A stretch of DNA of 25,914 nt from Dyella_B sp035508675 (lineage in GTDB: Bacteria; Pseudomonadota; Gammaproteobacteria; Xanthomonadales; Rhodanobacteraceae): contig NZ_DATJMN010000354.1 of assembly GCF_035508675.1 (NCBI RefSeq), positions 1-25,914 on the forward strand, written 5' to 3'. The notes under the pieces are model-generated. The model did not search any database. It was not told the origin of the DNA and saw nothing but the letters and a program-made list of their open reading frames with translations. This document shows positions 1 to 7,667 of this stretch, in pieces. Each line of letters opens with the position of its first letter. Positions within the stretch are counted from its first letter, which is position 1. The position numbers were made by a program, and so were the translations under genes.

Positions 1-27
1 CATTTCCCTTCCGGCGATGCCGGCATG

Positions 28-62
28 ACCCCGCGAGGCCCAACGCCCGTGGGGTTTTCTTT
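28..62 (+). terminator. Rho-independent terminator of an upstream gene outside the window
   Basis: An 8-bp stem (28-35 with 48-55, one G.U pair) encloses a 12-nt loop and runs straight into the T-rich tract TTTTCTTT at 55-62. The T tract on the plus strand means it ends a plus-strand transcript whose gene lies left of position 1. No coding end is visible in the first 27 bases. Confidence 0.7.
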
Positions 63-95
63 GACGGCCTTCCGCCCGTCTATGTGAACTGCGCC

Positions 96-263
96 CTAGG
101 AGCCTGTCGGGCTTGAGTGGTCGAGGCGAAAATGCGACTGCGCGAGGACAGATTTTCGGCGATTCGCCGACCCATAGTGGTTCTATGGGTCAAGAAGCGA
201 CGAAAAGATGGACCGCGCAGGCGCATTTGCAGCCCGGCCAACTCAAGTCCGACAGGCTCCTAG
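96..263. repeat. 168-bp imperfect palindrome with CTAG ends (candidate MITE or structured intergenic repeat)
   Basis: The left half (from CTAGGAGCCTGTCGG at 96) and the reverse complement of the right half (ending CCGACAGGCTCCTAG at 263) align along their whole length with a few mismatches and small gaps. The outer 23 bp match with one mismatch. The centre is a perfect 8-bp hairpin, GACCCATA/TATGGGTC. Both ends carry CTAG. These could be a 4-bp target duplication, as made by some IS5-type transposases, around GAGCCTGTCGG terminal repeats, or simply the last bases of the palindrome. No transposase is encoded. An open reading frame crossing it has no credible protein and is ignored. Copy number elsewhere in the genome is unknown. 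Confidence 0.75.
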
Positions 264-274
264 AGCATCACGAT

Positions 275-307
275 GTTGGGGTTCGCATGCGCTCACCCCA
301 ACCTACG
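275..307 (-). repeat. REP-type palindromic unit upstream of copD
   Basis: GTTGGGGT (275-282) and ACCCCAAC (295-302) form a hairpin around a TCGCATGCGCTC loop, followed by CTACG. The same unit, with small variation, occurs twice in inverted orientation at 20120-20208, so it belongs to a dispersed REP family in this genome. Read on the minus strand it begins CGTAGGTTGGGGTGAG. It overlaps an in-frame ATG at 273 that an ORF caller would take as the copD start. Confidence 0.75.
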
Positions 308-359
308 CACGTCGCGACATCATCGCAAAGTTGGCCTCACACTTTTCCTGAGCATCCCC

Positions 360-2015
360 GTGGAACTTCTCGTCGACATCTTCGGCTACCTCAGCATCAT
401 CCTGCACGGTCTGACGATCGTCGCGCAGTCGATGATGCTGGGCGGCATCCTGTTCCTGGTTTTTCTGGTGCGCCCCTTCATGCATCTGCTGCCGCAAGGT
501 ACGGAGCTGGAACGGCGCATTGCGCGGCTGACCATCGTCAGCGCGATCGGCCTGATCATCGCCGAAGTCGCCGGCGTCGGCTTGCAGGTAGCGGTGGTGA
601 CATCCACCGTCGACCTGAGCTTCCTGGACGTGATGCAGGCCCCATTCGCGATCGCCGGCACGATCAAGATTCTCTGCGCGCTGCTGCTGATTCCATGCCT
701 GAGCCGGCGCATGTCCACCGGCCTGCGCGGTGCCGCGCTGCCGTTGCTGATCGGTGCGGCGGAGCTGACGGCCGCCACCTTCACCACGCACGCCTACGCG
801 CGCCTCGACCACAACGTGCTGCTGTTATGCGTGGAAGGCCTGCATCAGTTCGGCGCGGCGATCTGGATCGGGGCGATTCCGTGCTTCGTGCTGGCGCTGA
901 GCAAATTGCATGATACGAACGGCTGGCGCATCGTCGGTGCACGCTTTTCGCGCATGTCGATGATCGGCGTGGCCAGCATCATCGTTTCCGGCTCGGTCAT
1001 GTGCGTGTACTACATCGGCGACATGCAGGGCTTTTATGGCACGGCCTACGGCGTGATGGTCGGCGCGAAGATCGCCATGTTCCTGGCCTTGCTGCTGCTC
1101 GGCCTCGGCAATCTGCTGGTGACGGAGCGCTTGCGCAAGAACCAGGACACCTCGGTGATCCGCCTGCGCCGCTTTGCCGAAGTGGAAATCGGCATCGGCT
1201 TCACCATCTTCTTTGCCGCCGCCTCGCTGACCTCGGTGCCGCCCGCGGTCGACCTCACCACCGACCGCGTCACGCTGCACGAAATCGCCGTGCGCAATGC
1301 ACCGGCATGGCCGCGCCTTACCTCGCCCGACCACGACCAGCTGGCGGTGTCGCAAGCGCAGGCACAGCTGGATCGCGAAGCCGAGCAACGCCATCAGGTC
1401 GCCGCGCAAGCCGTGGTGCCGGGTTCGGGCGTGCTGGCGCCGCGCAATGCCGACGACATTGCCTGGTCCGAATACAACCATCACTGGGCCGGCATCTTCG
1501 TGCTGTTGATCGGCCTGCTCGCCTTGCTCAATCGCGCGGGCGTGGGATGGCTCAAGCACTGGCCGTTGCTGTTCCTGCTGATGGCGGGTTTCTTGCTGGT
1601 GCGCTCGGATCCGGAAGTCTGGCCGATGGGCCAGGAAGGCTGGTGGGCAGCATGGCGCGACGTGGAAGTGGCGCAGCACCGCTTCTTCGTAGCGCTGATC
1701 ATTCTGTTCGGCGTGTTTGAATGGGCGGTGCGCACGGGACGCCTGCGCAATCCCAACGCAGCGCTGGTTTTTCCGCTACTGGTATCGGTGGGCGGTGCGA
1801 TGCTGCTCACGCACAGCCACCAGATTTCCAACGTGAAGGACCAGTTGTTGATCGAGCTGACCCACACGCCGCTGGCATTGGCCGGCGTGGCCTCGGGCTG
1901 GGCCCGCTGGCTGGAGCTGCGCCTGCCTGGGCGCGGCGGGCGCATCGCCGGCTGGGTGTGGCCGGCCTGCTTCATGCTGGTCGGCGTGATCCTGCTCTGG
2001 TATCGAGAAGCATGA
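360..2015 (+). CDS. CopD-family copper resistance/transport membrane protein
   Basis: Polytopic inner-membrane protein of 551 residues with this start. The N-terminal half fits the CopD/PcoD family, which is linked to copper uptake or periplasmic copper handling: helices at FGYLSIILHGLTIVAQS and WIGAIPCFVLAL, and the LHQFGAAIWIGA signature. A long periplasmic or loop segment follows (about residues 295-380). The C-terminal half adds further helices, including an LLTHSHQ motif with two histidines that could bind metal. An in-frame ATG at 273 would add 29 residues, but they are translated from a REP repeat and are not membrane-like. The GTG at 360 gives an N-terminus (MELLVDIFGYLS) typical of the family, although no clear Shine-Dalgarno is visible. 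No CopA, CopB or CopC gene is nearby, so the role in copper is by family only. Confidence 0.75.
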   Translation: MELLVDIFGYLSIILHGLTIVAQSMMLGGILFLVFLVRPFMHLLPQGTELERRIARLTIVSAIGLIIAEVAGVGLQVAVVTSTVDLSFLDVMQAPFAIAGTIKILCALLLIPCLSRRMSTGLRGAALPLLIGAAELTAATFTTHAYARLDHNVLLLCVEGLHQFGAAIWIGAIPCFVLALSKLHDTNGWRIVGARFSRMSMIGVASIIVSGSVMCVYYIGDMQGFYGTAYGVMVGAKIAMFLALLLLGLGNLLVTERLRKNQDTSVIRLRRFAEVEIGIGFTIFFAAASLTSVPPAVDLTTDRVTLHEIAVRNAPAWPRLTSPDHDQLAVSQAQAQLDREAEQRHQVAAQAVVPGSGVLAPRNADDIAWSEYNHHWAGIFVLLIGLLALLNRAGVGWLKHWPLLFLLMAGFLLVRSDPEVWPMGQEGWWAAWRDVEVAQHRFFVALIILFGVFEWAVRTGRLRNPNAALVFPLLVSVGGAMLLTHSHQISNVKDQLLIELTHTPLALAGVASGWARWLELRLPGRGGRIAGWVWPACFMLVGVILLWYREA

Positions 2016-2024
2016 GCTAAAATC

Positions 2025-2057
2025 GCGGCCTGCCTGCTGAGCGACTGGGCAGGCCGC
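2025..2057. other. Strong GC-rich hairpin between copD and ispA
   Basis: A perfect 10-bp stem (2025-2034 with 2048-2057, GCGGCCTGCC) with a 13-nt loop begins 9 nt after the copD stop. No T tract follows on +, so it is at best an imperfect terminator, a 3'-end stabiliser or a leader structure of ispA. Confidence 0.5.
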
Positions 2058-2089
2058 TCCATTCCCGCTCGCTATTCCCCGGATTTCGA

Positions 2090-2992
2090 ATGAGCCTGAC
2101 TTCCCCCGCGGTTTCCGCCTTTGCCGATCGCGTACCCGCCTACCTTGATCGGCTGGAACGCAGCACGGACGCCCTGCTTCCTGCCGCTTCCACCGATCCG
2201 GAGCGCTTGCACGAAGCCATGCGCTACGCCTGCGAAGGCGGCAAGCACCTGCGTGCGCTGATGGTGTATGCAGCCGGCGAAAGCCTGGGCGTATCGGCGG
2301 AGAAGCTCGATGCGGCCGCCTGCGCCGTGGAGCTGATCCACGCCTATTCGCTGGTGCATGACGACCTGCCGGCGATGGACGACGACGACCTGCGCCGCGG
2401 CCGTCCCACCGTGCACAAGGCCTACGATGAAGCCGTCGGCATCCTGGTCGGCGATGCGCTGCAGACGTCCGCCTTTGAAGCGTTGGCGACCACCGACGCG
2501 CTCGATGCGGACCAGAAAGTGCGCATGATCCGCGCGCTCGCACATGCCGCCGGTTCGATGGGCATGGTCGGCGGCCAGGCGGTCGACATGGCATCGGAAA
2601 ACAAGACCCTCACGCTGGCGCAATTGGAATCGCTGCATGCGCGCAAGACCGGCGCGCTGATCCTGGTCACCTGCCAGCTGGCCGGCATCGCCGCCAACGC
2701 GGGCGAAGCGGCCGGGCATGCGCTGGAGCGCTACGGCAAGTGCATTGGCCTGGCCTTCCAGATCCAGGACGATGTGCTCGACCAGATCGCCGACACCGCC
2801 ACGCTGGGCAAGACCGCCGGCAAGGACCTCGCCCAACACAAGTCGACGTTCCCGTCGCTGCTCGGCCTGGAACAAGCCAGACAGCGCGCCGATGCCTTGT
2901 TCGATGAAGCGCGCGCAGCGGCCCGCAGCATCTCCGATCACGCCGAACCGCTGTTGTGGCTGGCAGACTTCATCCAGCAGCGTGATCATTGA
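2090..2992 (+). CDS. ispA: (2E,6E)-farnesyl diphosphate synthase
   Basis: Cytosolic prenyltransferase that condenses isopentenyl diphosphate with dimethylallyl and geranyl diphosphate to farnesyl diphosphate, the precursor of undecaprenyl phosphate and quinone side chains. It has 300 residues, normal for IspA. The first Asp-rich motif DDLPAMD is at 91-97 and the second, DDVLD, at 227-231. The IPP-binding Lys52, Arg55 and His84 (ELIHAYSL) are present. The usual GKRLRP segment reads GKHLRA here, a mild oddity. The ATG at 2090 gives the normal N-terminus. The gene does not sit in the common xseB-ispA-dxs order: copD is upstream and a Gcr-family gene downstream. A different short-chain all-trans prenyl synthase is possible, but length and motifs favour IspA. 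Confidence 0.9.
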   Translation: MSLTSPAVSAFADRVPAYLDRLERSTDALLPAASTDPERLHEAMRYACEGGKHLRALMVYAAGESLGVSAEKLDAAACAVELIHAYSLVHDDLPAMDDDDLRRGRPTVHKAYDEAVGILVGDALQTSAFEALATTDALDADQKVRMIRALAHAAGSMGMVGGQAVDMASENKTLTLAQLESLHARKTGALILVTCQLAGIAANAGEAAGHALERYGKCIGLAFQIQDDVLDQIADTATLGKTAGKDLAQHKSTFPSLLGLEQARQRADALFDEARAAARSISDHAEPLLWLADFIQQRDH

Positions 2993-3071
2993 CCGCAGGT
3001 TCCTTGCCGCGATAAATCTTTCGCACAGGAACGTGCAGCTTTTGGCCAGGTGATGCACGCCCGGCCTTACC

Positions 3072-3099
3072 GGCAAATCCGAAGGGTGGCGGATTTGCC
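3072..3099. other. Perfect 10-bp hairpin upstream of the Gcr-family gene
   Basis: GGCAAATCCG (3072-3081) and CGGATTTGCC (3090-3099) form a perfect inverted repeat with an 8-nt spacer, 20 nt before the ATG at 3120. No T tract follows. It could be an operator, a 5'-UTR hairpin or a weak 3' structure for ispA. Confidence 0.5.
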
Positions 3100-3119
3100 C
3101 AGCCAAGGACGTTACAGGC

Positions 3120-5282
3120 ATGACGGTATTCACATCCATCACCAGCTTTTGGCGCAAATGGCGCGATGCCCTGCGTACCGGGCGCCAGATCGATGCCCTG
3201 CTGGCGCACGCCGATCCGCGCGCCGAACTGGCGGCGCGCAACGAATGGCTGGTCGAGGTATCGCATTGGCTGCATCGCGAAGGCCCGCTCGCCCGCGAGG
3301 CACAGCAACCCGATCAAGCGCCCAAATATCCGCCCCACGTGCGCTTGCGCTACCTGCTGCAACTGCTCGATCGCAATCCCGAATGGAAGGCGCGCGTCGC
3401 GCTGACCTTGCAAAGCATCGTGCGCGAGATGGATGCGATGGCGCTGTTGTGCGATTCCGGCATGCCGGCGCATTCCGGCTTCACGGGTGCCTTGATCGAA
3501 CGCCTGCAGGATTCGCTGATCCCGATTGCGCCCAACAGCCGCGATCTGTCGAACCTGTTCCGGCTGATGTTTCCCTCCGCCGATGACGCGCAATGGGTAG
3601 CCGCGTTGCCGCGCGAACTACTCGAGAAGCTGAGCGAGCTATTTGCCTATCGGACGGCCACACCAGACGAGCCTGCCCCAGCAGAAAGCAGCGAGGACCA
3701 GCACGCACCCCGCTCATATAGCCGCCTGTCCATCGAACTGCTGGCTGCGATGCATAACCTGATCGGCCAGGTCGGTTCCACCGGCTTGTCGAAAGCGATC
3801 CGTACCCGCCTCAGCGAAAAACGGCTCGAAGCACTGCCGTTCTACCAACTTCCGCGCGCCATGCTGGCCATCGAAACGGCCGCTGACGGTGACGTTGCGG
3901 ACAAAACAGAAAGCCATGCACGCATCAGCACGACATTGCTGCAGGAGGTGAATTACCTGCGTGCCTTGTTGGACGAATGCCAGCGCGCCTTGCGCGACGT
4001 GCACGCGCATCTGAACGAAAACGGTGTCAACGTCGATATCGTGTTCCAGCTCGAACGGATGCGCACGCGCATCGTACGCACCGAACGTTTGCTGGAAGCG
4101 TGGCTGGCGATCCGGCAGCATGGCGAATCGGCTCAGCCCATCGCCAGTCTGTTTGCGGATCTGATCGCCGCCAACCATGCCAGCCACAGCGTCACCGGCC
4201 TGATGCGCAGCAATTTTTCGCTGCTGGCGCGCAAGGTGGTCGATCGCAGCGCGGAGGACGGCGAACACTACGTCGCCTACGACCGCAAGAATTACCTGCA
4301 TATGCTGTGGGCCGCGTTCGGCGGCGGCCTGGTGATGGTCGCCGCGGTCTACATCAAGTTCTTCATCTTCAGCCTGCACATGCATCCGATGGTTGAAGGC
4401 TTCTTTGCCGGCGTCAATTACGCCAGCGCGTTTCTGTTGATGCATTTCCTGCACTTCACCCTCGCCACCAAGCAGCCGGCGATGACCGCGCCGATGTTGG
4501 CGCAGAAGCTGGACGGCATCGGCACGCCGCAAGGCATGCACGATTTCGTACAAGCCGTGGTGGCGCTGATCCGCACGCAAGCGGCGGCCATTTTTGGCAA
4601 CCTGGTAGCGGTGTTGCCGGTGTGCCTGCTCGTCCAGTTGCTGGCCCACGCCCTGTTCGGCGCCAATCTGCTCAACCCGGAGAAAGCCCGCGCCACCATC
4701 CATTCGTTTTCGCTGCTCGGCGCCACGCCGTTGTGGGCCGCCATGACCGGGGTGTTGCTATGGGTGTCGAGCCTGCTTTCCGGCTGGGCCGACAATTGGT
4801 TCGTGCTGCATCGCCTGCGCGATGTGCTTTCCTACAATCGCCGCCTGCGTTTTGTGCTGGGTGAGCGTGGCGCCGCGCGTTTCGCGAACTTCTCGCGGCG
4901 CAATGTCGCCGGCGTCGTCGGCAACTTCACGCTCGGCATGATGCTCGGCCTGATGCCGGCCATTCTCACCGCGTTCGCGCTGCCGTACGAAGTACGCCAC
5001 GTCACCGTGGCAGCCGGTTCGATCGGTACCTCCATCGGCGTGCTCGGCAGCGCGGCCTTCGCTACGCATGACATCTGGTGGTCACTGACGGGCACGGCCG
5101 TGATGGCCATGCTCAACGTGGCGGTGAGTTTCGCCCTGGCATTCCAGATGGCGCTGCGCGCCAGACCCATGCAGCGCCGCGCGCGGCGGGAAATCAACCG
5201 CGCGTTGTGGCGTTACATTCTGACCAACCCGCTGCAGCTGGTGTTTCCGGGGCGCACCAAGGTGGCTGCCGATACGGCTTGA
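3120..5282 (+). CDS. 'Site-specific recombinase' Gcr family membrane protein (PF10136 type), function doubtful
   Basis: A 720-residue protein whose overall design and C-terminal membrane region match the family annotated as 'site-specific recombinase' after gonococcal Gcr. Residues 1 to about 390 are a soluble, helix-rich domain. From about 395 there are roughly seven hydrophobic segments, for example LWAAFGGGLVMVAAVYIKFF, GNLVAVLPVCLLVQLLAHAL and TLGMMLGLMPAILTAFAL, with the conserved-looking WADNWFVLHRL between them. I see no tyrosine- or serine-recombinase catalytic arrangement, so a recombinase role is not supported by the sequence. It starts 127 nt after ispA with a weak ribosome-binding site. 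It is best described as a conserved inner-membrane protein of unknown function. Confidence 0.75.
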   Translation: MTVFTSITSFWRKWRDALRTGRQIDALLAHADPRAELAARNEWLVEVSHWLHREGPLAREAQQPDQAPKYPPHVRLRYLLQLLDRNPEWKARVALTLQSIVREMDAMALLCDSGMPAHSGFTGALIERLQDSLIPIAPNSRDLSNLFRLMFPSADDAQWVAALPRELLEKLSELFAYRTATPDEPAPAESSEDQHAPRSYSRLSIELLAAMHNLIGQVGSTGLSKAIRTRLSEKRLEALPFYQLPRAMLAIETAADGDVADKTESHARISTTLLQEVNYLRALLDECQRALRDVHAHLNENGVNVDIVFQLERMRTRIVRTERLLEAWLAIRQHGESAQPIASLFADLIAANHASHSVTGLMRSNFSLLARKVVDRSAEDGEHYVAYDRKNYLHMLWAAFGGGLVMVAAVYIKFFIFSLHMHPMVEGFFAGVNYASAFLLMHFLHFTLATKQPAMTAPMLAQKLDGIGTPQGMHDFVQAVVALIRTQAAAIFGNLVAVLPVCLLVQLLAHALFGANLLNPEKARATIHSFSLLGATPLWAAMTGVLLWVSSLLSGWADNWFVLHRLRDVLSYNRRLRFVLGERGAARFANFSRRNVAGVVGNFTLGMMLGLMPAILTAFALPYEVRHVTVAAGSIGTSIGVLGSAAFATHDIWWSLTGTAVMAMLNVAVSFALAFQMALRARPMQRRARREINRALWRYILTNPLQLVFPGRTKVAADTA

Positions 5283-5337
5283 GGGCCGTCCATCGTGAAG
5301 AGCGGTTGCGCACACCACGTCCTTGCGATGCCGTCTC

Positions 5338-5688
5338 CTATGCCGGCCGCACGTCGTGCAGTTGCCAGCACGACCCGATCAGCCAGTTCAAGCGCTGACG
5401 CACGATGCTCATCGGCAGATCGGTAATCACTTCGAGATCGGTATCCAAATCCGCGACCCTGGCGCTCACCGCAGCCAGTTGGTCGGTCACGCCGAGACGC
5501 TCGTCCACGCCATCGGGATCGGGCTGCAGCGCACGCCAGCGCTGGAACAACAGCGGGCTGCGCAGCGCCTCCTGCAAGGCCGCCGCCAAATCGTTCGGGC
5601 CGGCGCCGTCGTAGCTCAAGGCGGGTTCCGGGCCGCGTGCGTGCGCGAGATCCTTGATTTGCAAATAGTAGTGAGTGCGGTTGGTCAT
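5338..5688 (-). CDS. Conserved hypothetical 116-residue protein downstream of bioD
   Basis: The start is the ATG at 5688, preceded by a near-ideal Shine-Dalgarno (GGGAGGA) on the minus strand. Longer in-frame versions run into bioD and are not credible. The product (MTNRTHYYLQIKDLA at the start) is soluble, acidic in its second half and probably helical. Features are NDLAAALQEALRSPLLFQRWR at about 32-52 and a TDQLAAVSARVADLD segment with coiled-coil-like heptads. There is no signal peptide or membrane segment, and I do not recognise the family. It lies 37 nt after the bioD stop on the same strand, so the two are probably co-transcribed, but a role in biotin synthesis is not implied. Confidence 0.8.
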   Translation of the reverse strand: MTNRTHYYLQIKDLAHARGPEPALSYDGAGPNDLAAALQEALRSPLLFQRWRALQPDPDGVDERLGVTDQLAAVSARVADLDTDLEVITDLPMSIVRQRLNWLIGSCWQLHDVRPA

Positions 5689-5725
5689 GATTCCTCCCTT
5701 TGCAGTGACCGTTCCCCATGAATCC

Positions 5726-6403
5726 TCAAAGCTGCTGCACGCCCTGTTGGAGCAGGCCCGCGGCGTGCGCGGGCGCCAGGCCATGCGGCAGGATGCCCAG
5801 GCATGGCGCCGGCAGCAGTGCGTGCAGTGTGTCGATATTTTCCTCGATTGCCGCCATGTCAGGATCGATGCAGTTCCCAATCCAGCCGATCAGCCGGCAA
5901 CCATCCGCAGCGATGGCCTCGGCAGTAAGCACGGCATGATTGAGGCAACCCAGCCGCAATCCCACCACCAATATCACAGGCAACCCCCACGCCCTGGGTA
6001 TGTCCGAAGCAAGCAGCTGCGGCGCCAGCGGCACGCGCCAGCCGCCAACACCTTCGACCACTACGGTGTCATACCGCGCGTCAAGGGCACGGAAAGCAGT
6101 TTGCAGCGCAAGCATCGCAATCGTCACGCCTGCGTGCGCGGCAGCCAGATGCGGTGACAACGGTTCGCGCAAGGCGATGGGGTTGATTTCGTCATAAGCA
6201 GGCACCGGTTCGCTGCTGGCCGCCTGCAACGCCAACGCATCGTCGTTGCGCAGGCCTTGTGCGGTCTCGGCACAGCCGCTGGCCACCGGTTTCATGCCGC
6301 AAACGCGCCGGCCTTCGGCACGCAAGGCGTGCATCAACGTGCAGGCGGCATGGGTTTTGCCGATGCCGGTATCGGTGCCGGCGACAAATACCGCAGGCGT
6401 CAT
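5726..6403 (-). CDS. bioD: ATP-dependent dethiobiotin synthetase
   Basis: Catalyses the ATP- and CO2-dependent ring closure of 7,8-diaminopelargonate to dethiobiotin, the penultimate step of biotin synthesis, in the cytosol. It has 225 residues, the family size. The P-loop GTDTGIGKT is at 9-17, the substrate-binding Lys38 lies in KPVASG, and EGVGGWRVPL (about 116-125) matches the family's EGxGG motif. The nucleotide-base region GNCIDPDM is also present. The gene is divergent from msrC and followed by a small unknown gene. The other bio genes (bioA, B, F, C) are not in this window, so bioD is detached from them here. Confidence 0.93.
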   Translation of the reverse strand: MTPAVFVAGTDTGIGKTHAACTLMHALRAEGRRVCGMKPVASGCAETAQGLRNDDALALQAASSEPVPAYDEINPIALREPLSPHLAAAHAGVTIAMLALQTAFRALDARYDTVVVEGVGGWRVPLAPQLLASDIPRAWGLPVILVVGLRLGCLNHAVLTAEAIAADGCRLIGWIGNCIDPDMAAIEENIDTLHALLPAPCLGILPHGLAPAHAAGLLQQGVQQL

Positions 6404-6497
6404 ACGGGTCGGCCGCCTGCAACGCGCCTGGAAGATTCGCTCATAATGACCACCTCGCCACTTGTGATGGGCGCCAAGCGGCCCATTTTAGAACCCC

Positions 6498-6989
6498 ATG
6501 TTCGAGATCAAAGCCAATCACGCCACCAGCAAGCGCGAACAATATGCGGAGCTGGCGGAACAGGTCCGCGGCATGCTCGCCGACGAACCCAGCCTCATCG
6601 CCAATGCCGCCAACTTCGCGGCGCTGGTGTTTCATAGCCTGCCTGACTTCAACTGGGCTGGCTTCTACCTGTACGACGGCCAGGAATTGGTCGTGGGACC
6701 GTTCCAGGGCAAGCCGGCCTGCATCCGCATTGCGCTGGGCCGCGGCGTCTGCGGCACCGCGGCGCAGACGCGCCAAACCCAGCTGGTGCGCAACGTGCAC
6801 GATTTCGACGGTCATATCGCCTGCGATGCGGCATCGCAATCGGAGATCGTCGTGCCGCTGGTGAACGCCGATGGCAGCCTGCTGGGCGTGTGGGATGTGG
6901 ACAGCCCTTCGGTCGGCCGCTTTGATGAAGAAGATCGCGCCGGCATGGAAGCGCTGTGCGCAGTCTTCATGGAAGCCGTCAAACCCTAG
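6498..6989 (+). CDS. msrC: Free methionine-(R)-sulfoxide reductase (GAF domain)
   Basis: A 163-residue single GAF-domain enzyme of the YebR/fRMsr family. It reduces free Met-(R)-SO to methionine with thioredoxin as the electron source. The three diagnostic cysteines are Cys75 (KPAC), Cys85 (GVCGTAA) and Cys109 (HIACDAASQSEIVVPL). Their spacing equals that of E. coli fRMsr (84/94/118). FNWAGFYLYD and the ending DVDSPSVGRFDEEDRAG are also typical. It starts at the ATG at 6498, 94 bp from the divergent bioD. The last 11 bp overlap the 3' end of convergent engB. Confidence 0.93.
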   Translation: MFEIKANHATSKREQYAELAEQVRGMLADEPSLIANAANFAALVFHSLPDFNWAGFYLYDGQELVVGPFQGKPACIRIALGRGVCGTAAQTRQTQLVRNVHDFDGHIACDAASQSEIVVPLVNADGSLLGVWDVDSPSVGRFDEEDRAGMEALCAVFMEAVKP

Positions 6990-7626
6990 CAGCGCGCGTA
7001 TCGCTCGCCAGCAAGCTCATCACCGCGCTGCGTGCTTCTTCGACACCCGTTCCATCGGGCGCTGAAAACACCTGCATCGTGACCGCTGCGTTCGCGCCGA
7101 TGTCCTTGCGCAAGGCCGTCAGCGCCTGCGCCGCCTGATTGCGTGACAGCTTGTCCGCCTTGGTCAGCAGCACGTGGCAGGGCAACAGCGTGCCAACACA
7201 GAAATCCAGCATCATCCGATCGAACTCCTTGAGCGGATGGCGGATGTCCACGATCAGCACCACGCCGCGCAGACTGCGGCGCTCATGCAGATAGCGATCG
7301 ATTTCATGCCGCCAATGCTCGCGCAAGGCTTCCGGGACTTTGGCGTAACCGTAGCCGGGCAGATCGATCAGGCGCGCAGCCGCAGCCTGCGACGTTTCAC
7401 CGCGCAGCACCGAGGGTAGTGAAAAGGCGACCATCTGCTGGGTGCGCCCCGGGGTTTTCGAGGTGCGTGCCAGGCCCTTCTGGCCGGTCAGTGCGTTAAG
7501 GGCGCTGGACTTGCCTGCGTTGGAGCGTCCGGCAAATGCCACTTCGGCGCCTTCGTCGGCGGGCAGTTGCTGGATACGGTGGGCGGCAAGCACAAACTGT
7601 GCGCCCTGCAATGGATTGGTAGGCAT
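6979..7626 (-). CDS. engB: Ribosome biogenesis GTPase EngB (YihA/YsxC)
   Basis: Essential-type GTPase for assembly of the large ribosomal subunit, 215 residues with this start. G1 is GRSNAGKSS (33-41), G3 is DLPGYGYAK (88-96) and G4 is TKAD (155-158), followed by a G5-like FSA. The in-frame reading frame continues upstream to 8682, antisense to cytochrome c4, but the family N-terminus and a GAAGG-like site before the ATG at 7626 fix the start. The stop codon overlaps the convergent msrC end by 11 bp. Cytochrome c4 is divergent. In several gammaproteobacteria engB neighbours small-RNA genes and a cytochrome c4/dsbA cluster, and the gene order here resembles the latter. Confidence 0.93.
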   Translation of the reverse strand: MPTNPLQGAQFVLAAHRIQQLPADEGAEVAFAGRSNAGKSSALNALTGQKGLARTSKTPGRTQQMVAFSLPSVLRGETSQAAAARLIDLPGYGYAKVPEALREHWRHEIDRYLHERRSLRGVVLIVDIRHPLKEFDRMMLDFCVGTLLPCHVLLTKADKLSRNQAAQALTALRKDIGANAAVTMQVFSAPDGTGVEEARSAVMSLLASDTRAARV

Positions 7627-7635
7627 GGCCTTCGT

Positions 7636-7664
7636 TTGACCGGCTAGTATGGGGTAAGGATAAT
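7636..7664 (+). promoter_or_regulatory. Near-consensus sigma-70 promoter divergent from engB
   Basis: The -35 box TTGACC (7636-7641) and the -10 box GATAAT (7659-7664) each match the consensus at 5 of 6 positions and are separated by exactly 17 bp. Transcription would begin near 7671, leaving about 136 nt before the cytochrome c4 start. It lies only 10 bp from the engB start codon on the other strand, so engB's own promoter must overlap it. Confidence 0.65.
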
Positions 7665-7667
7665 TTG

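Noticed and set aside
113..913. 266-codon plus-strand open frame crossing the palindromic element and the copD start
   Set aside because: It is translated from the repeat, has no family character, and runs out of frame through the copD coding region.
3120..5282. Integrase or genomic-island marker
   Set aside because: Despite the family name there is no recombinase motif, no adjacent tRNA or att repeat, and the flanks are core genes.
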